Shown: piece by piece, positions 52,915 to 63,077 of the stretch | How positions within the stretch are numbered: position 1 is the first letter of the stretch | Layout of the letters: each line of letters begins with the position of its first letter | Origin: Toxonevra muliebris | Lineage: Eukaryota; Arthropoda; Insecta; Diptera; Pallopteridae | Length of the DNA: 64,000 nt | Assembly (NCBI GenBank): GCA_963691655.1 | Contig: OY829328.1 | Coordinates: forward strand, 83,394,400 to 83,458,399 | Direction: 5' to 3' | Translations under genes and position numbers: made by a program | The notes under the pieces: model-generated | What the model was told of the DNA's origin: nothing | Databases searched by the model: none | The model's input: the letters and a program-made list of their open reading frames with translations, nothing else

Positions 52915-55003
52915 TGTAAGGACCCAGGCACTCCAGAGAGCTTTCGCGCACAATTTGTTCCCAAAAACTCTAAAAATGTTTAAAGAATTTAAACACTAAG
53001 GATTTTCAGAGCTTAATATTATTAAGAGATATCTGGAGAGCTCGCCATATGTTTTTGAAATTCAAGAAGTACCGAAGGTTTCCAGAGTTAATATAACTCT
53101 GAACTAACTCCAACTACAACGCATAATTTGTTTGTAGAGAAGAAGAGCTCGTGAAATAATCAACGCATAATTTGTTTGTAGAGAACTCTGAAGAGCTCGT
53201 GAAATATTTATAGAACCCAAGCACTACCGAAATCCTTAAAAAAAAATAGTGAAATGGGCATAGTATACAGATACTACTGAAAACCTCCAGGGTTTTCTAT
53301 TTTTTTCAGAGCACTTTAAAGAGCTCGTGAAATGATCCTGGAATTCAAACGCTACCGAAGATCTCTGTGGATATTTCCAGGTCATAATCTGTTTGCAGAG
53401 AACTCTAAAGAGCTCGTGAAATATTTCTAGAATTCAAACGCTACCGAAGATCTCTGGGGATTTCCAGGTCGTAATTTGTTTACAGAGAACTCTAAAGAGC
53501 TCGTGAAATGATCCTGGAATTCAAACGCTACCGAAGATCTCTGTGGATATTTCCAGGTCATAATTTGTTTGCAGAGAACTCTAAAGAGCTCGTGAAATAT
53601 TTGTAGAATTCAAACGCTACCAAAGATCTCTGGGGATTTCCAGGTCGTAATTTGTTTGCAGAGAACTCTAAAGAGCTTGAAAAACGTCCTTGAAATTCAA
53701 ACACTGTCAGTGAACTCCAAATATATCTTATGTTTTAGAGCAATTCGAAGAGCTCGTGAAGTGTTCTTAGAATTCAAACATTACCAAAGATCCCCAGAAA
53801 TTTCCAAGAAATTGTTTATATCAGAAAACTCTGGAGAACTCATGAAATGTTCCAGAAATTCGCAGGTATTCTAGGGGTATCCAAAAATTATATATTTCAG
53901 AGAACTTTGGAGAACTCGTGAAATGTTCCTCGAGATCTCCGGATCAAACAGTACCGAACTCAAACAGTACCGAAGGCTTTCATAGTTTTCCAAGGCATAA
54001 TTTGTTTCAGAGAACTCATGAAATATTTATAGAATTCAAAAACCACCAAAATCCTTCAGTGATTTCCAGCTCAAAATTTATTTAGAGAACTTTGAAAAAC
54101 TCGTAAAATGTTTTTAGTATACAAACACTACTGAAGACCTTCAGGAATTTCCAGGTCATTATTTTTTTCAGAGCGCTTTAAAGGGCTCATGAAATGTTCC
54201 TAGAATTCAAAGGCTACCGAAGATCTCTGGGGATTTCCAGGTCATAATTTGTTTGCAGAGAACTCTAAAGAGATTGAAAAATGTTTTTGAAATTCAAACA
54301 CTACCAGTGAATTCCAGATAGAACAATCCAGATAGAACCACAAGTGTTCTTAGAATTCAAACACTATCAAAGATCCCCAGGAATTTCCAGGAAATTATTT
54401 ATATCTGAGAACTCATGAAATGTTCCTTGAATTCCCAGGCTTTCTAGGGATATCCAGAAATTATTTATTTCAGAGAACTTTAGAAAACTTTGGAGAGCTC
54501 CTGAAATGTTCATCGAGATCTCCGGAGAGCTCACCATATGATTTTGGAATTCAAACAGTGCCGAAGACTTCCAGAGTTTTTCAAGGCATAATTTGTTTGC
54601 AGAGAACTCGTCAAATGTTTATAGAATTCAAACACTACCGAAAACTTTCAGTGATTTCCAGCTCAAAATTTATTTCAGAGAACTTTGAAAAACTCGTAAA
54701 AGCTTATAGTATACAAACACTGCTGAAGACCTGACCTCCAGGGATTTCCAGATCATAATTTATTATTTATCCAGAAAACTCTTGAAATATTCCCAGAAAT
54801 CGCAGGTCTTCTAAGGAATTAAAGAAAATCAATTTTATTTTATTTATTTCAGAGAACTCGTAAAATGTTTCCAAAATTCAAACATTATTGCATTCCTCCA
54901 GGAATTTCCAAGCAGTAAATTGTGTCAGAGAGCTCTGAAGAGCTCGCAAAAACATCTTAAAATTCAAACGCTACTAAACTGGTTTCCGAAACTCTACAGG
55001 GCA
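52915..55003 (+). repeat. 87-89-bp satellite array
   Basis: A tandem repeat whose units read approximately GCAGAGAACTCTAAAGAGCT, CGTGAAATATTTCTAGAATT, CAAACGCTACCGAAGATCTC, then TGGGGATTTCCAGGTCGTAA and TTTGTTT. Unit starts at 53395, 53482, 53571 and 53658 give spacings of 87, 89 and 87 bp. The central units are highly similar; those at the edges are strongly diverged, the usual pattern for a decaying satellite. Open frames at 53656-53874 and 54420-54734 are artefacts. The array resumes at about 56712, after the inserted LINE. Confidence 0.88.
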
Positions 55004-55013
55004 CGTGAAATGT
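55004..55013 (+). repeat. Target-site duplication of LINE, left copy
   Basis: CGTGAAATGT, matched at 56702-56711 by CGTGAAACGT (one difference). It brackets the minus-strand LINE inserted in the satellite. Confidence 0.65.
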
Positions 55014-55049
55014 GATTGATTGATTTAGAAATGGTGTAACGTTCTTAGA

Positions 55050-55645
55050 CCTAAAGAGATCTATTATACCCCCGATAGTAACCTGTTTTAAGGTTGTCAG
55101 GCAAACCAAGCATGCTGAGGAAGCTTAGTAACTGATGTGACTTTGAGGCTATGTAATCCCCACTTCTTGGGTGGTAGTGCCCGTATTATCTCTTCCTTCT
55201 GCGAGTGAGTACTTCGGATGTGTTCGGATGTTTCCTTGTCATCTTTACAGAATCTTCAAGTGCTGTCGCTGACTTAAACTTAGGTTTCTTATATGGTCCC
55301 CCAGTTGGCAGGGCCCTGAATGGAAGCCCTTTATTAACCTCAGTAGACTTTTATTTAGCTTAAGACAGAGAGCTTCTCTGTTGGAGTTGAACTTCCCAAT
55401 TAGTAGCCTTGACTGTCTTAGCTTAGGGAGGAGTGCTCAGTAGGTTGATCTGGTGTTTTGTTTCTTTTCACACTTTAAGGGCCTTTTAAGGTTTGAATTC
55501 CTATACCCAAAAAGGGTTCTGGACCAATAAAGGTTTTGGCTGCTGCGTTCCTTGCTAGATAATCGACTATTTCATTATCATAAATACATATGTAAATTCC
55601 TGACAGAATAGGGTTATCTTATTAGTCTTGCTTAATGGGTTTAGG
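55050..55645 (-). pseudogene. LINE RNase H C-terminal part and zinc domain, decayed
   Basis: Minus-strand reading gives NEIVDYLARNAAAK near 55600-55555, the last RNase H motif with its Asp, followed by a decayed C-terminal region with several stops and a relic of the zinc motif (CKDDKETSEHI near 55255-55220). The sequence GTTACACCATTTCTAAATC near the end belongs to the 3' UTR. It is the downstream half of the gene whose upstream half is at 56461-56701. Confidence 0.7.
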
Positions 55646-55649
55646 AGCT
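55646..55649 (+). repeat. AGCT target duplication of solo LTR, left copy
   Basis: AGCT, repeated at 56457-56460 immediately outside the TGT...ACA ends of the LTR. Confidence 0.72.
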
Positions 55650-55942
55650 TGTGACAGCACAATTTTGGGCCGAAGAATAGGTCACGTACACCAAAAGGGA
55701 CCAACAACACTGCCATGGAATATCACTGCATACCTAAACCAACAACAAAAATTATGGTTTATGCTGCTGGCAGTGCACACAAAAATAACGGAATCATCGC
55801 ATGATGCAGGCGGCCTACTGCGATGATACTTCAAAATTTGAATTCTGAATAAACACGCGATCTAGCCAGCCAATGAAAACATGACAGCGAGACAAATTCT
55901 AGTAGCGGCAACTGGAATTTGGGGAAGAAGAAGCAGACGGTG

Positions 55943-55950
55943 TATAAAAA
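55943..55950 (+). promoter_or_regulatory. TATA box of the solo LTR
   Basis: TATAAAAA lies about 290 bp from the LTR start, a position that fits the U3/R boundary of an LTR promoter. Confidence 0.5.
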
Positions 55951-56044
55951 GAGCTGAACAAGGCAAATCGAGATCAGATTTTGCAGACCGGCAAGGCGAC
56001 TGCATCGCGGGAGCGCCGCCAGTAATCGGGATTTTCATTTTCTC

Positions 56045-56222
56045 CGTACATTCTGCTCGCTCGCCTTATCAGGCACATCATACACATCTGTACACTCTGC
56101 TCACTCGCCCTATCAGGCGAATCACACGCATCAAAGACAACGCTACGTATACACCGCTCGCTCGCCCTATCAGGCGCATCCTACGCATCGAACGCTCCGT
56201 ATACTCTGCTCGCTCACTCTAT
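56045..56222 (+). repeat. Tandem about-50-bp repeats inside the LTR U3/R region
   Basis: The core GCTCGCTCGCCCTATCAGGC occurs at about 56047, 56097, 56156 and, more diverged, 56206, each followed by a GCATC/ACGCATC segment. Such internal repeats are common in LTRs and may be enhancer-like; that role is inference. Confidence 0.7.
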
Positions 56223-56456
56223 CTAGAGGAACCGCAGAACGACTGAGAAAAGTGCCATTAGTTTTGTGTATGTGATATTATTGTTAGTGAAATTATAAAC
56301 CCTATTGATAGACCAAAATTGAATTAAAGATTACTGAATTTTTAAAAACGAATGTGTCTCAATAATATACAGTGAGGGTCCCCTGCAATCAAAAATTCTG
56401 TAGCCAACGAACCATACTGAGCTCTACCCCGGACTGTGGAAGAACGTTGCGTTACA

Positions 56457-56460
56457 AGCT
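56457..56460 (+). repeat. AGCT target duplication of solo LTR, right copy
   Basis: The second AGCT, following the ACA end of the LTR. Confidence 0.72.
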
Positions 56461-56701
56461 CTTAGCATTCTCATTCTAGTTTTGAGGAGATCTCAACGGA
56501 ATCTAATGCTCTCATAGCAGCTAGACTGTCAGAGTATATTACTATGTTTTGCTTTTTGTACCCACGTTCAAGGTTGAGCTGTGCACAAAGCCGTATGGCA
56601 ATAATATCCGCTTGGAAGACACTCGAAGTTCTTCCCATTGTCTCAGAGTGTTTGGTTTGGACCATACACCTCTCTACCCGTTCCTTCGTTCGTTCTCGAT
56701 C
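56461..56701 (-). pseudogene. LINE RNase H N-terminal part, interrupted by the LTR
   Basis: Minus-strand frame (open at 56665-56471) with SSVFQADIIAIRLCAQL, where the usual catalytic Glu of FQAE is Asp, and NIVIYSDSLAAMRALD with the second Asp. The frame then hits stops within the next 20 bases and the LTR. The gene continues at 55645. The first RNase H Asp motif would lie upstream of the truncation point or is lost. Confidence 0.75.
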
Positions 56702-56930
56702 CGTGAAACGTACTTAGAACACAATCCTAAGATCAAAAAACATCTAAAGGACTCCTCAGAACTTCAAAAACCTTAATCCGGAAAACCTCTGAGTAACATT
56801 TGCCACAGATAACTTCAAAAGTAATCCGCAGTTTAGAGAACTCTGAAGACGTTGTGTTCAGAGCTCTCCGCATTCCAGATTCTTTTTAGAGCTTAATAGA
56901 ATCTTCTAAGATTACTAAAGAGCTCATTAA
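56702..56930 (+). repeat. Satellite resumption after the nested LINE
   Basis: The first 10 bp are the right target duplication (CGTGAAACGT). Then TTAGAACACAATCC, GGACTCCTCAGAACTTCAAA, TTTAGAGAACTCTGAAGA and similar blocks are diverged 88-bp satellite units. Confidence 0.6.
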
Positions 56931-57429
56931 CTGTTCGTACATATTTTATATTTCTTTAACTAACTACTGCCAAAATTTAGACTGAAAACCGGCTCACTAA
57001 ATCAATAGAAACTACTAGAAATCCTTTTAAAAATTTTTACCAACAGAATTTAGTATTTTAAACTTAACTTTTTAAAGCAAAATAAAGGATGAAGTAACAT
57101 TTATAAATAATCATAAATCTCATTACCAGCTACAGTAAACTCAGTTTAATACTTCCTACTGCTGCTGTGGCTTTGCTTTTTCATTCTTTCGTTTACTTTT
57201 TCTTTTTTTGACAAGCAATATTTTCAACGTAGTATTGAAAAATTATAAAATAAATTTCAAATAAATTGCCATTTGACATTTTACTTTCGGTGTGCAGTAG
57301 CAGTGACAGCAGCAAGTGAATATGTATAAATTACATGGGCGTGTCAAAATGGGGAAAGATTTTATGAGCGATTTCATTTTAAACTTTCTTGTTAATTCAA
57401 TTATTTTAATTATTTAGGCATAAGAAGAG
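56931..57429. other. Gene-free stretch
   Basis: AT-rich DNA, no feature recognised. Confidence 0.5.
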
Positions 57430-58340
57430 TTCAATGAACGTCTGAGAATTGTGTAAGCTTAAAAGAATTTCCAATCCTTTCGGTGGTTTTTGAACATGCC
57501 CATAGGCTTTTGAAAACTTCTGTGCAATATTTCTAAAAACTCATGGGAACTTCTAAAAATTTTCGAAAATACCTTAGAAAAAATTTTATGCGTTATAGTA
57601 ATTTGAGATTGCTGATCACGACTGCGTGCTCCGATTTTCTCCATCACATCCAGTTCTCCCACAATATGGGCCTGAAGTAGGAAAAATGGGGTCTTCAGGG
57701 ACTATTAAGAAATTTCTTTATTTCAACAGATACGAATTGATGTCTGAATCAAAGTTGTTAATCATAAAGAGATAAACAATTTTTTTCTAAATACTTTTCC
57801 TCCAGCTCTTAACTTTCCTCTTGAAAATGGGGGCTTAAATCCCTTTTTCGATAAATAGCCGATAAAACAAAAACCGTTGAGAAAACTATTATACTGTTTT
57901 CAGAGAAAGTGTTTCTTGTTAAAAATTATGTTAAGTCCTAGAACAATGGAATGGCCTACGAGGTACACTTTTTCCAGAATAATGCAAAAACCGAATTTTT
58001 AACTTTTCCTTTAATATATTTTTAGCATCAGAATTTCCGAGAAGTTTCTACGTCATTTAGAAAAATTCTATAAGCCCTTAAGAATTTCTTAATTTTTCTG
58101 TGAGCTTATGAATCTGCCCACAAGTTCTTGAATAGTTCTTTTAAAAATTCATGAGACCTCAACAAAATCTTACAAGAAAATAACAGAGAATTCGTGGTAA
58201 AATTTTTTGATAATTTTTGGGAGACTTTCAGAAAACTCCTGATCATCATTAAAAAAGATGTGGAGATTAACTGAAAATTTTTGATATTTAGAAAAATCAC
58301 TGAAAAAAGAAGAAGAAGAATCATATATTTTTTCATCGGT
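57430..58340. repeat. Degenerate minisatellite interrupted by a dispersed repeat
   Basis: Both flanks (57430-57575 and 58005-58340) are made of variants of TTCTAAAAATTCATGAGA and CTTTTGAAAACTTCTG-like units with a period of roughly 28-30 bp. Between them lies the dispersed repeat copy at 57580-57998. Units are strongly diverged and the period is only approximate. Confidence 0.5.
57580..57998 (+). repeat. Dispersed repeat, copy B
   Basis: The second copy of the block at 35085-35515, with the same order of conserved segments (TTATTTCAACAGATACGAAT, AAAACCGTTGAGAAAACTA, CCAGAATAATGCAAAAACCG). Here it lacks the roughly 160-bp inverted arms seen around 35 kb and sits inside a minisatellite, so it is a fragment or a shorter relative. 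Confidence 0.85.
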
Positions 58341-59755
58341 TTTAGGATATATTTTTAAAATCATCTGGCCTAAGGTAAATATATATAAATATAATTTAAT
58401 AGATTTTCTGCTTGGAGGACTAAGAATTTGTGGTTGTAGCTTGTAACGTTTGTGTATTTTGAGCTATTGATTTCTGAACTTTATTGTCGAAGGCTTGAAA
58501 ACTGAGAATTTTATTTGTGGGCTGCCGAATTAAATTGAAGAAGAACAGAATACATAGAGGGCTAAGAACTTTCAACTCCTCTTTGTTGCCATTTGAAAAG
58601 TTTTACGTTACGCTCTTGTGTTAAACGGAATATGTATGTATATACATGCATAATAATGTCCCCTTAAGAATTACGTATGAAAAATTTTGAACTTTTCAAT
58701 ATTCAAAATACATATATAGTAATAAATGTGAAAAATATTTGCTATATTTTTTCCCATTTCTTTTTTCTTCCACTTTTGCGATTTTCTTCCCTCACTTATT
58801 GTTGCTGCTTATTATTATTGTTAGATACTTTCATAACATAAATGGGCAGATGATTGTCCTTAAGGACCAATTTCCGCTAACGGTAAGTGCTATAGCTGCT
58901 ACTATTGCCACGACTGAGACAAGCGTGTGCTATGCGTGCGCGGTTAGCAGAAAGTTATTAGAGCATGAGTTTCACTCAAATATTGTGAAATATTGAAATA
59001 TTTTACAATAGAATAGAGGAGATAACAAAAAAAAACAAAAAAAAATATTGTTGAATGCGAGGAAGTTACTTGGGAAAGTTAAAGTGAAAATGTTTAGAGA
59101 AATAAACGAGATAAGCAAAAAATAAAACATAAAATTCAAATTCAATTTGATTAAAGTTGCAAATTGAGAAAATATTGCAGGAGCAGCAGCACCAGCAGAT
59201 AGAAAATAAAAAATGTTAATATTTTTCGTTTTGTCTGCTTCGATTGGATGTCTCACACATACATTTGCACACATATGAAAATTGCAGATTGGTAGAAGGA
59301 TTCATACTCACACCACGTACAAAATAAATACATGCATAAATATAAGCATTACAGACACTTTTTCACCTATCACTTGTCAGCTATTCGACATTTCTTATAC
59401 AATATGCATACACACATTAAAACATTATGTATGTATGCATGTATGTGTCTAGAAAAATATATAAAAGATTGTTAAAAAAGAAACAATTCAAAAAACGTGT
59501 AGTAGAAAACTTTGAAATGTATTTTTGCATTTTTAAAATTAGCTTTCTTCCCTTCGTTGCTGCTTGTTGTTGTTGTCGGTTTTTGTTGCCTATATTTAGG
59601 CGTACGCACCTTTTTTCTTATTCATATTTCTGTGCTGTCAACTGGTTTGGCTTGTGAAATACACTGTAGAAAAATCTTTGAATGAAAAGCGGTTTCGGTT
59701 TTTTCTTCTTATCAAAAAATTATTTCTATGGTAATTTGATCAATTAAACTTTGGT
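58341..59755. other. Gene-free stretch
   Basis: AT-rich DNA with TATG microsatellites near 58631-58645 and 59427-59445. The open frames at 58739-58996, 58972-59274 (minus) and 59427-59657 show no recognisable domain. Confidence 0.5.
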
Positions 59756-61025
59756 TTTTTTCTCACCTTTTTTCACGCTTCCTTTGATTTTTATCACCTT
59801 TCTTAACGATTTCTTCTTTGCATTTTCTTCAGTTTCTCCCGTTTTCTTTTTATTTGCTCTTCCATTTCTTTTTCTTTCTCTTCTCTCTTTTATTCACATA
59901 CTTCCGTTTTCCCATTACAAAAAAACTCACACAATGCTGGTCACTTACGTGAGAGGCATAAGAAAGAACCAAACTTTTACTGAATCTACTGACTTTATAA
60001 TATAAAAGATTCTCCTAAATGAATTGTCTGCTTCATTCACCATAATTTTCCGTCCTCCATATCATTTTCCCACTTCCTTAATCTTCTCCCTCATACTTTT
60101 TCCGCTCTATTCTTTTCCTTTTCGTTCTTCAATTTTCTTTTTTTTTCATTCCTTAACTTTTTCTTTCTCTTTTCATTTCCATTTTCTTTTCTTCTTCCTT
60201 TCGTTTTTTTCAGTCTTTTTTCTTTCATTTTTTCTTCCTTTTTCTTTTGGTTTCCCTCTCTTTTTCCTTTATTTTTTTCTTTCTCCTTTTTTTCTTTTCT
60301 TCTTCCTTTTTTCAGTTCTTTTTTCTTTTCTTTTTCCTTTCCATTCTGCTTTTATTTTTTTCTTTCTGTTTTTTTTTCAATTCTTATCTTCTGTTTCCTT
60401 TTCCTTTTTCTCTTTTCCTTTATTCTTAAATTTTCAGTTTTTTTTTCTTTCCTCTTTTTTCCATTCTCCTTTTATTTTTCTTTTCCATTCTGCTTTTTTT
60501 TTCTTTCTGTTTTTTTTTTTTTAATTTTTATCTTCTGTTTCCTTTCCCTCTTTTTCTTTTCCTTTATTCCTAAAATTTTCAGTTCTTTTTCCTTTTCTCT
60601 TTTCTTTCCATTCTCCTTTTATTTTTACTTTTTCCTTTCCTTTAATTTTTTCTTCTTTTTCTTTTACTTTTCCTTTTTTTCTTTAATTTCTCAGTTCTCT
60701 TTCTTTTTCTTTCTCCTTTTCATTATCCTTTTATTTTTACTTTCCTTTATACTTTAATTTTTTGGCTCATTTTCTTTTCCTTTCCCTTTCCTTTTTGTTT
60801 TTTTTTTTTATTCCGTCTTTCAGTTCTCTTTCCTTTTCCTTTCCCTTCTTCATTTATTTTGTACTTTTTACTTTTTCCCTTGCTTTTTCTTCCGTTCTAT
60901 TTCCTTTTCATTTGCTTTTCTCTTTCATTCCCCTCTACCTTTCTCTCTTTCCTTACCTTTTCCTACTCCGCTTCCTTATCTTAATTTTTCTTCTCATTTT
61001 TAACTCACTCTTTCTTTGTTTTAAC
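59756..61025 (+). repeat. 1.2-kb polypyrimidine tract
   Basis: Almost pure T/C sequence with TTTTCTTTTCC and TTTTCCTTTCC phrases; purines are rare, especially at 60120-60760. A blurred period of roughly 90-110 bp is visible through recurrence of CAGTTCTTTTT or TTTCAGTTC phrases at about 60313, 60435, 60578, 60690 and 60820. The long F/S/L-rich open frames here are compositional artefacts. Confidence 0.85.
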
Positions 61026-62227
61026 TCATGATCGACGGTAAATTGTTTGCCCTCAAGCACCTAAAAATAGACTTTCTTTTTTTTTTTGTTTTTGCTAAGT
61101 GTACCCAAGAACCTTATAAATATATAATATTTTCTAGATATTTTATTTTTACATGCAAGTATCTATATTTTATTTTTTAATATAAGAACTTTGACGTTTG
61201 TTAGAGTGTAACTTTCAACACATTCTTCACCTGATGCCTGAGGTTTTTTTGGTTGCTTTGCATGGTTTGGTTTTGTATGGTGTCGATTTACCTTATAGCT
61301 CTATCAACAACAACAAAAACAACAATATAATATTGAATGTAGATGTATTTGCATGCATATATGAATGTGTTTGCATGAGTGTGTGTTTGTAAAGAAAGGT
61401 AAAGAAAAAGTTAAATTTACAAAATTGAAGATTATTTATGGTTTGTCATAGTGGCACTTGATAGGTTCGTACATACTTACGTAGGTAGGAAAGTAGGTAG
61501 GTGTACGTATTTAGGTGAGAGCATGTTTACAGCTAGAAATACACACACACACACAGACACGTATAAGTAAGTGATGGTATTTGTATGTGTTTGTAATAGC
61601 TGCCACTATATTAGATTTTCTTCTTGAATTTGCATTATGAAAAGGTTTTTGTTTTTATTTTTTATTATTTTTTTTTTGTTTTTATTTTTTTTTTGTTTGT
61701 TCTAATTTTTTTCTTCTTATTTTCGCTTCTGTAGTTGTTACTTTATATGAAATATAGTATTTTTCTTCTGACTTATGTATTTAGATTCAATAAAATTTAG
61801 GTGTGTTTAGTTCAATTTGTATACAAATAGCACTGTGTGACAGTGATCTTGCACTTTTATGGAGACCTAGCACAAATTGTAGGTCTTGTTATGCTAAGAA
61901 AAATGGTATGGCGAAAATTTCCCATACACCCCCAAAATCTCGTTTTATGGTCAAAAAAACATTTTTGGGTAGGTTGGTGTAAACAATCGCTCATAACTTT
62001 TCTAATTTTTATCCGATTTACAATTTTTGTACTTAGTTTGAAAGTTCTTTCCGACCATGTATTGTTTATTTTCATAAATTGAAAACTGACGAGACTGCAG
62101 TTGAAAGTAGTTGCGATTTTTCGATTTTTTAATCATTTTTTCGCGACAAAACACTTTCAAAGTAAATTTAATACCGTATCGAATGAAATTGGGTTAAAAT
62201 TGACGGAGTTGTGTGAATTTTAAGAAC
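61026..62227. other. Gene-free stretch
   Basis: AT-rich DNA with CA at about 61542-61554 and T runs near 61660-61700. The open frames at 61198-61392 and 61837-62082 have no recognisable domain. No gene is supported. Confidence 0.5.
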
Positions 62228-62875
62228 ATTTTATTATTTATAATCATTCAGTATAGTGCAAAGTGCTCTCTGGTTCAAAAACGTTTGCCTCTTTCATTTC
62301 AACGACTAGCAGTAATCAGCAAGCATGTTGATGGAGCTCTTGTCTTGGAAACGTTTTTCAATGATTTCTATTTTCTGGCGGAGTAATTCACCTTATGGCG
62401 GTGTTCTTACTGAACCTTTACTAACAAAAGAAAGTTGTTTCTCGACCCGCTTCATTATACAAAGTTTCAGTGCTCAGTTTAAAATTGTGATATGTTATTA
62501 TTTACCAGAATATGTAATTTCATCACTATATATACAATGGGTCCAAGATATGGAGTTTTAAAAATTTCTCATATATGATAGGTGGGCGTGGTAATAATCC
62601 AATCTATCCCATTTTTGCAATAATATATGGTAATAATAATGTTTATAAGTACACCAAATTTCATGATCATATCTATTATGTCTACCAAATTATACCCTTT
62701 TAGCGGTTTTCTTTGTATGGGAGGTAGGCGTGGTAATAGTCCGATCGTTATAATTTTTCACACAGTGATTGTTAATAACCTCATGAGCCAACAAACCAAA
62801 TTTCAGAATTTCGGACGGCTAAAAACGGATTTGACCCCATAGTGCACTGTACTGAATGATAATATATAATAAAAT
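62228..62875. mobile_element. TIR element (about 650 bp), unclassified
   Basis: ATTTTATTATTTATAATCAT at 62228, continuing to CAGTATAGTGCA at 62260, matches the reverse complement of 62843-62875 with three differences in 33 bp. The inner CAGTAYAGTGCA part resembles hAT-type ends, but no 8-bp duplication is evident. Inside, the phrase AGGTGGGCGTGGTAATAATC near 62580 is echoed by AGGTAGGCGTGGTAATAGTC near 62722, each followed by a CCAAATT segment, so the interior carries a roughly 140-bp internal duplication. There is no coding sequence. Confidence 0.6.
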
Positions 62876-63077
62876 CGTAAAATTCATACAAATCAAACTA
62901 ATGAAAGAAGTCTACTTTCACTTTTTCTCTAAAGCCGTAGGCTAAAGCTCAGTCATAACTTAGTATAGTATCATATTCTTGATAGAACGAAAAACAAAGA
63001 TCTGAAATCCATGCAAAGAAGCAGGTATAAATCTTCGACGCCTGAGTCGCTAATAGCTTTATACCTAGATCGTTTGC
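62876..63077. other. Short gene-free spacer
   Basis: No recognised feature between the TIR element and the LINE poly(A). Confidence 0.5.

Larger units (their letters stand above)
55650..56456 (+). mobile_element. Solo LTR (807 bp), probably Ty3/gypsy-type
   Basis: The insert begins TGTGACAGCACAA and ends GTTGCGTTACA, that is TGT...ACA with short inverted ends. It is flanked by the 4-bp duplication AGCT. Removing it with one AGCT joins the two halves of the LINE RNase H gene in one frame, which strongly supports the boundaries. It has a TATA box at 55943-55950 and A-rich ATTAAAG/AATAATA motifs toward the 3' end, so it is in plus orientation. It is GC-richer than its surroundings and contains four diverged copies of a roughly 50-bp unit with GCTCGCTCGCCCTATCAGGC. 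A 4-bp duplication suits Ty3/gypsy elements; no coding part remains. The frame at 55881-56246 is unlikely to be a gene. Confidence 0.78.
55014..56701 (-). mobile_element. 5'-truncated RNase H LINE with (CAAT)n-type tail, split by an LTR
   Basis: On the minus strand the fragment starts in the RNase H region at 56701 and ends at 55014 with AAATCAATCAATC. Its own length is about 880 bp; the remaining 807 bp plus a 4-bp duplication are a solo LTR. A 10-bp imperfect target duplication flanks it and 88-bp satellite lies on both sides. It is older and more decayed than the I-type copy at 33583, and of a different family judging by its tail and 3' UTR. Confidence 0.75.

Noticed and set aside
53395..53660. 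CRISPR-like array of 88-bp units
   Set aside because: Units are directly tandem with no unique spacers, and the genome is eukaryotic. It is a satellite.
55881..56246. 121-aa ORF as a host or retroviral gene
   Set aside because: It lies wholly inside the solo LTR, spans its tandem GCTCGCTCGCC units, and has no recognisable domain.
60024..60524. 166-aa F/S/L-rich ORF resembling a membrane protein
   Set aside because: It is produced entirely by the polypyrimidine tract; hydrophobicity follows from TTT/TTC/CTT codons.
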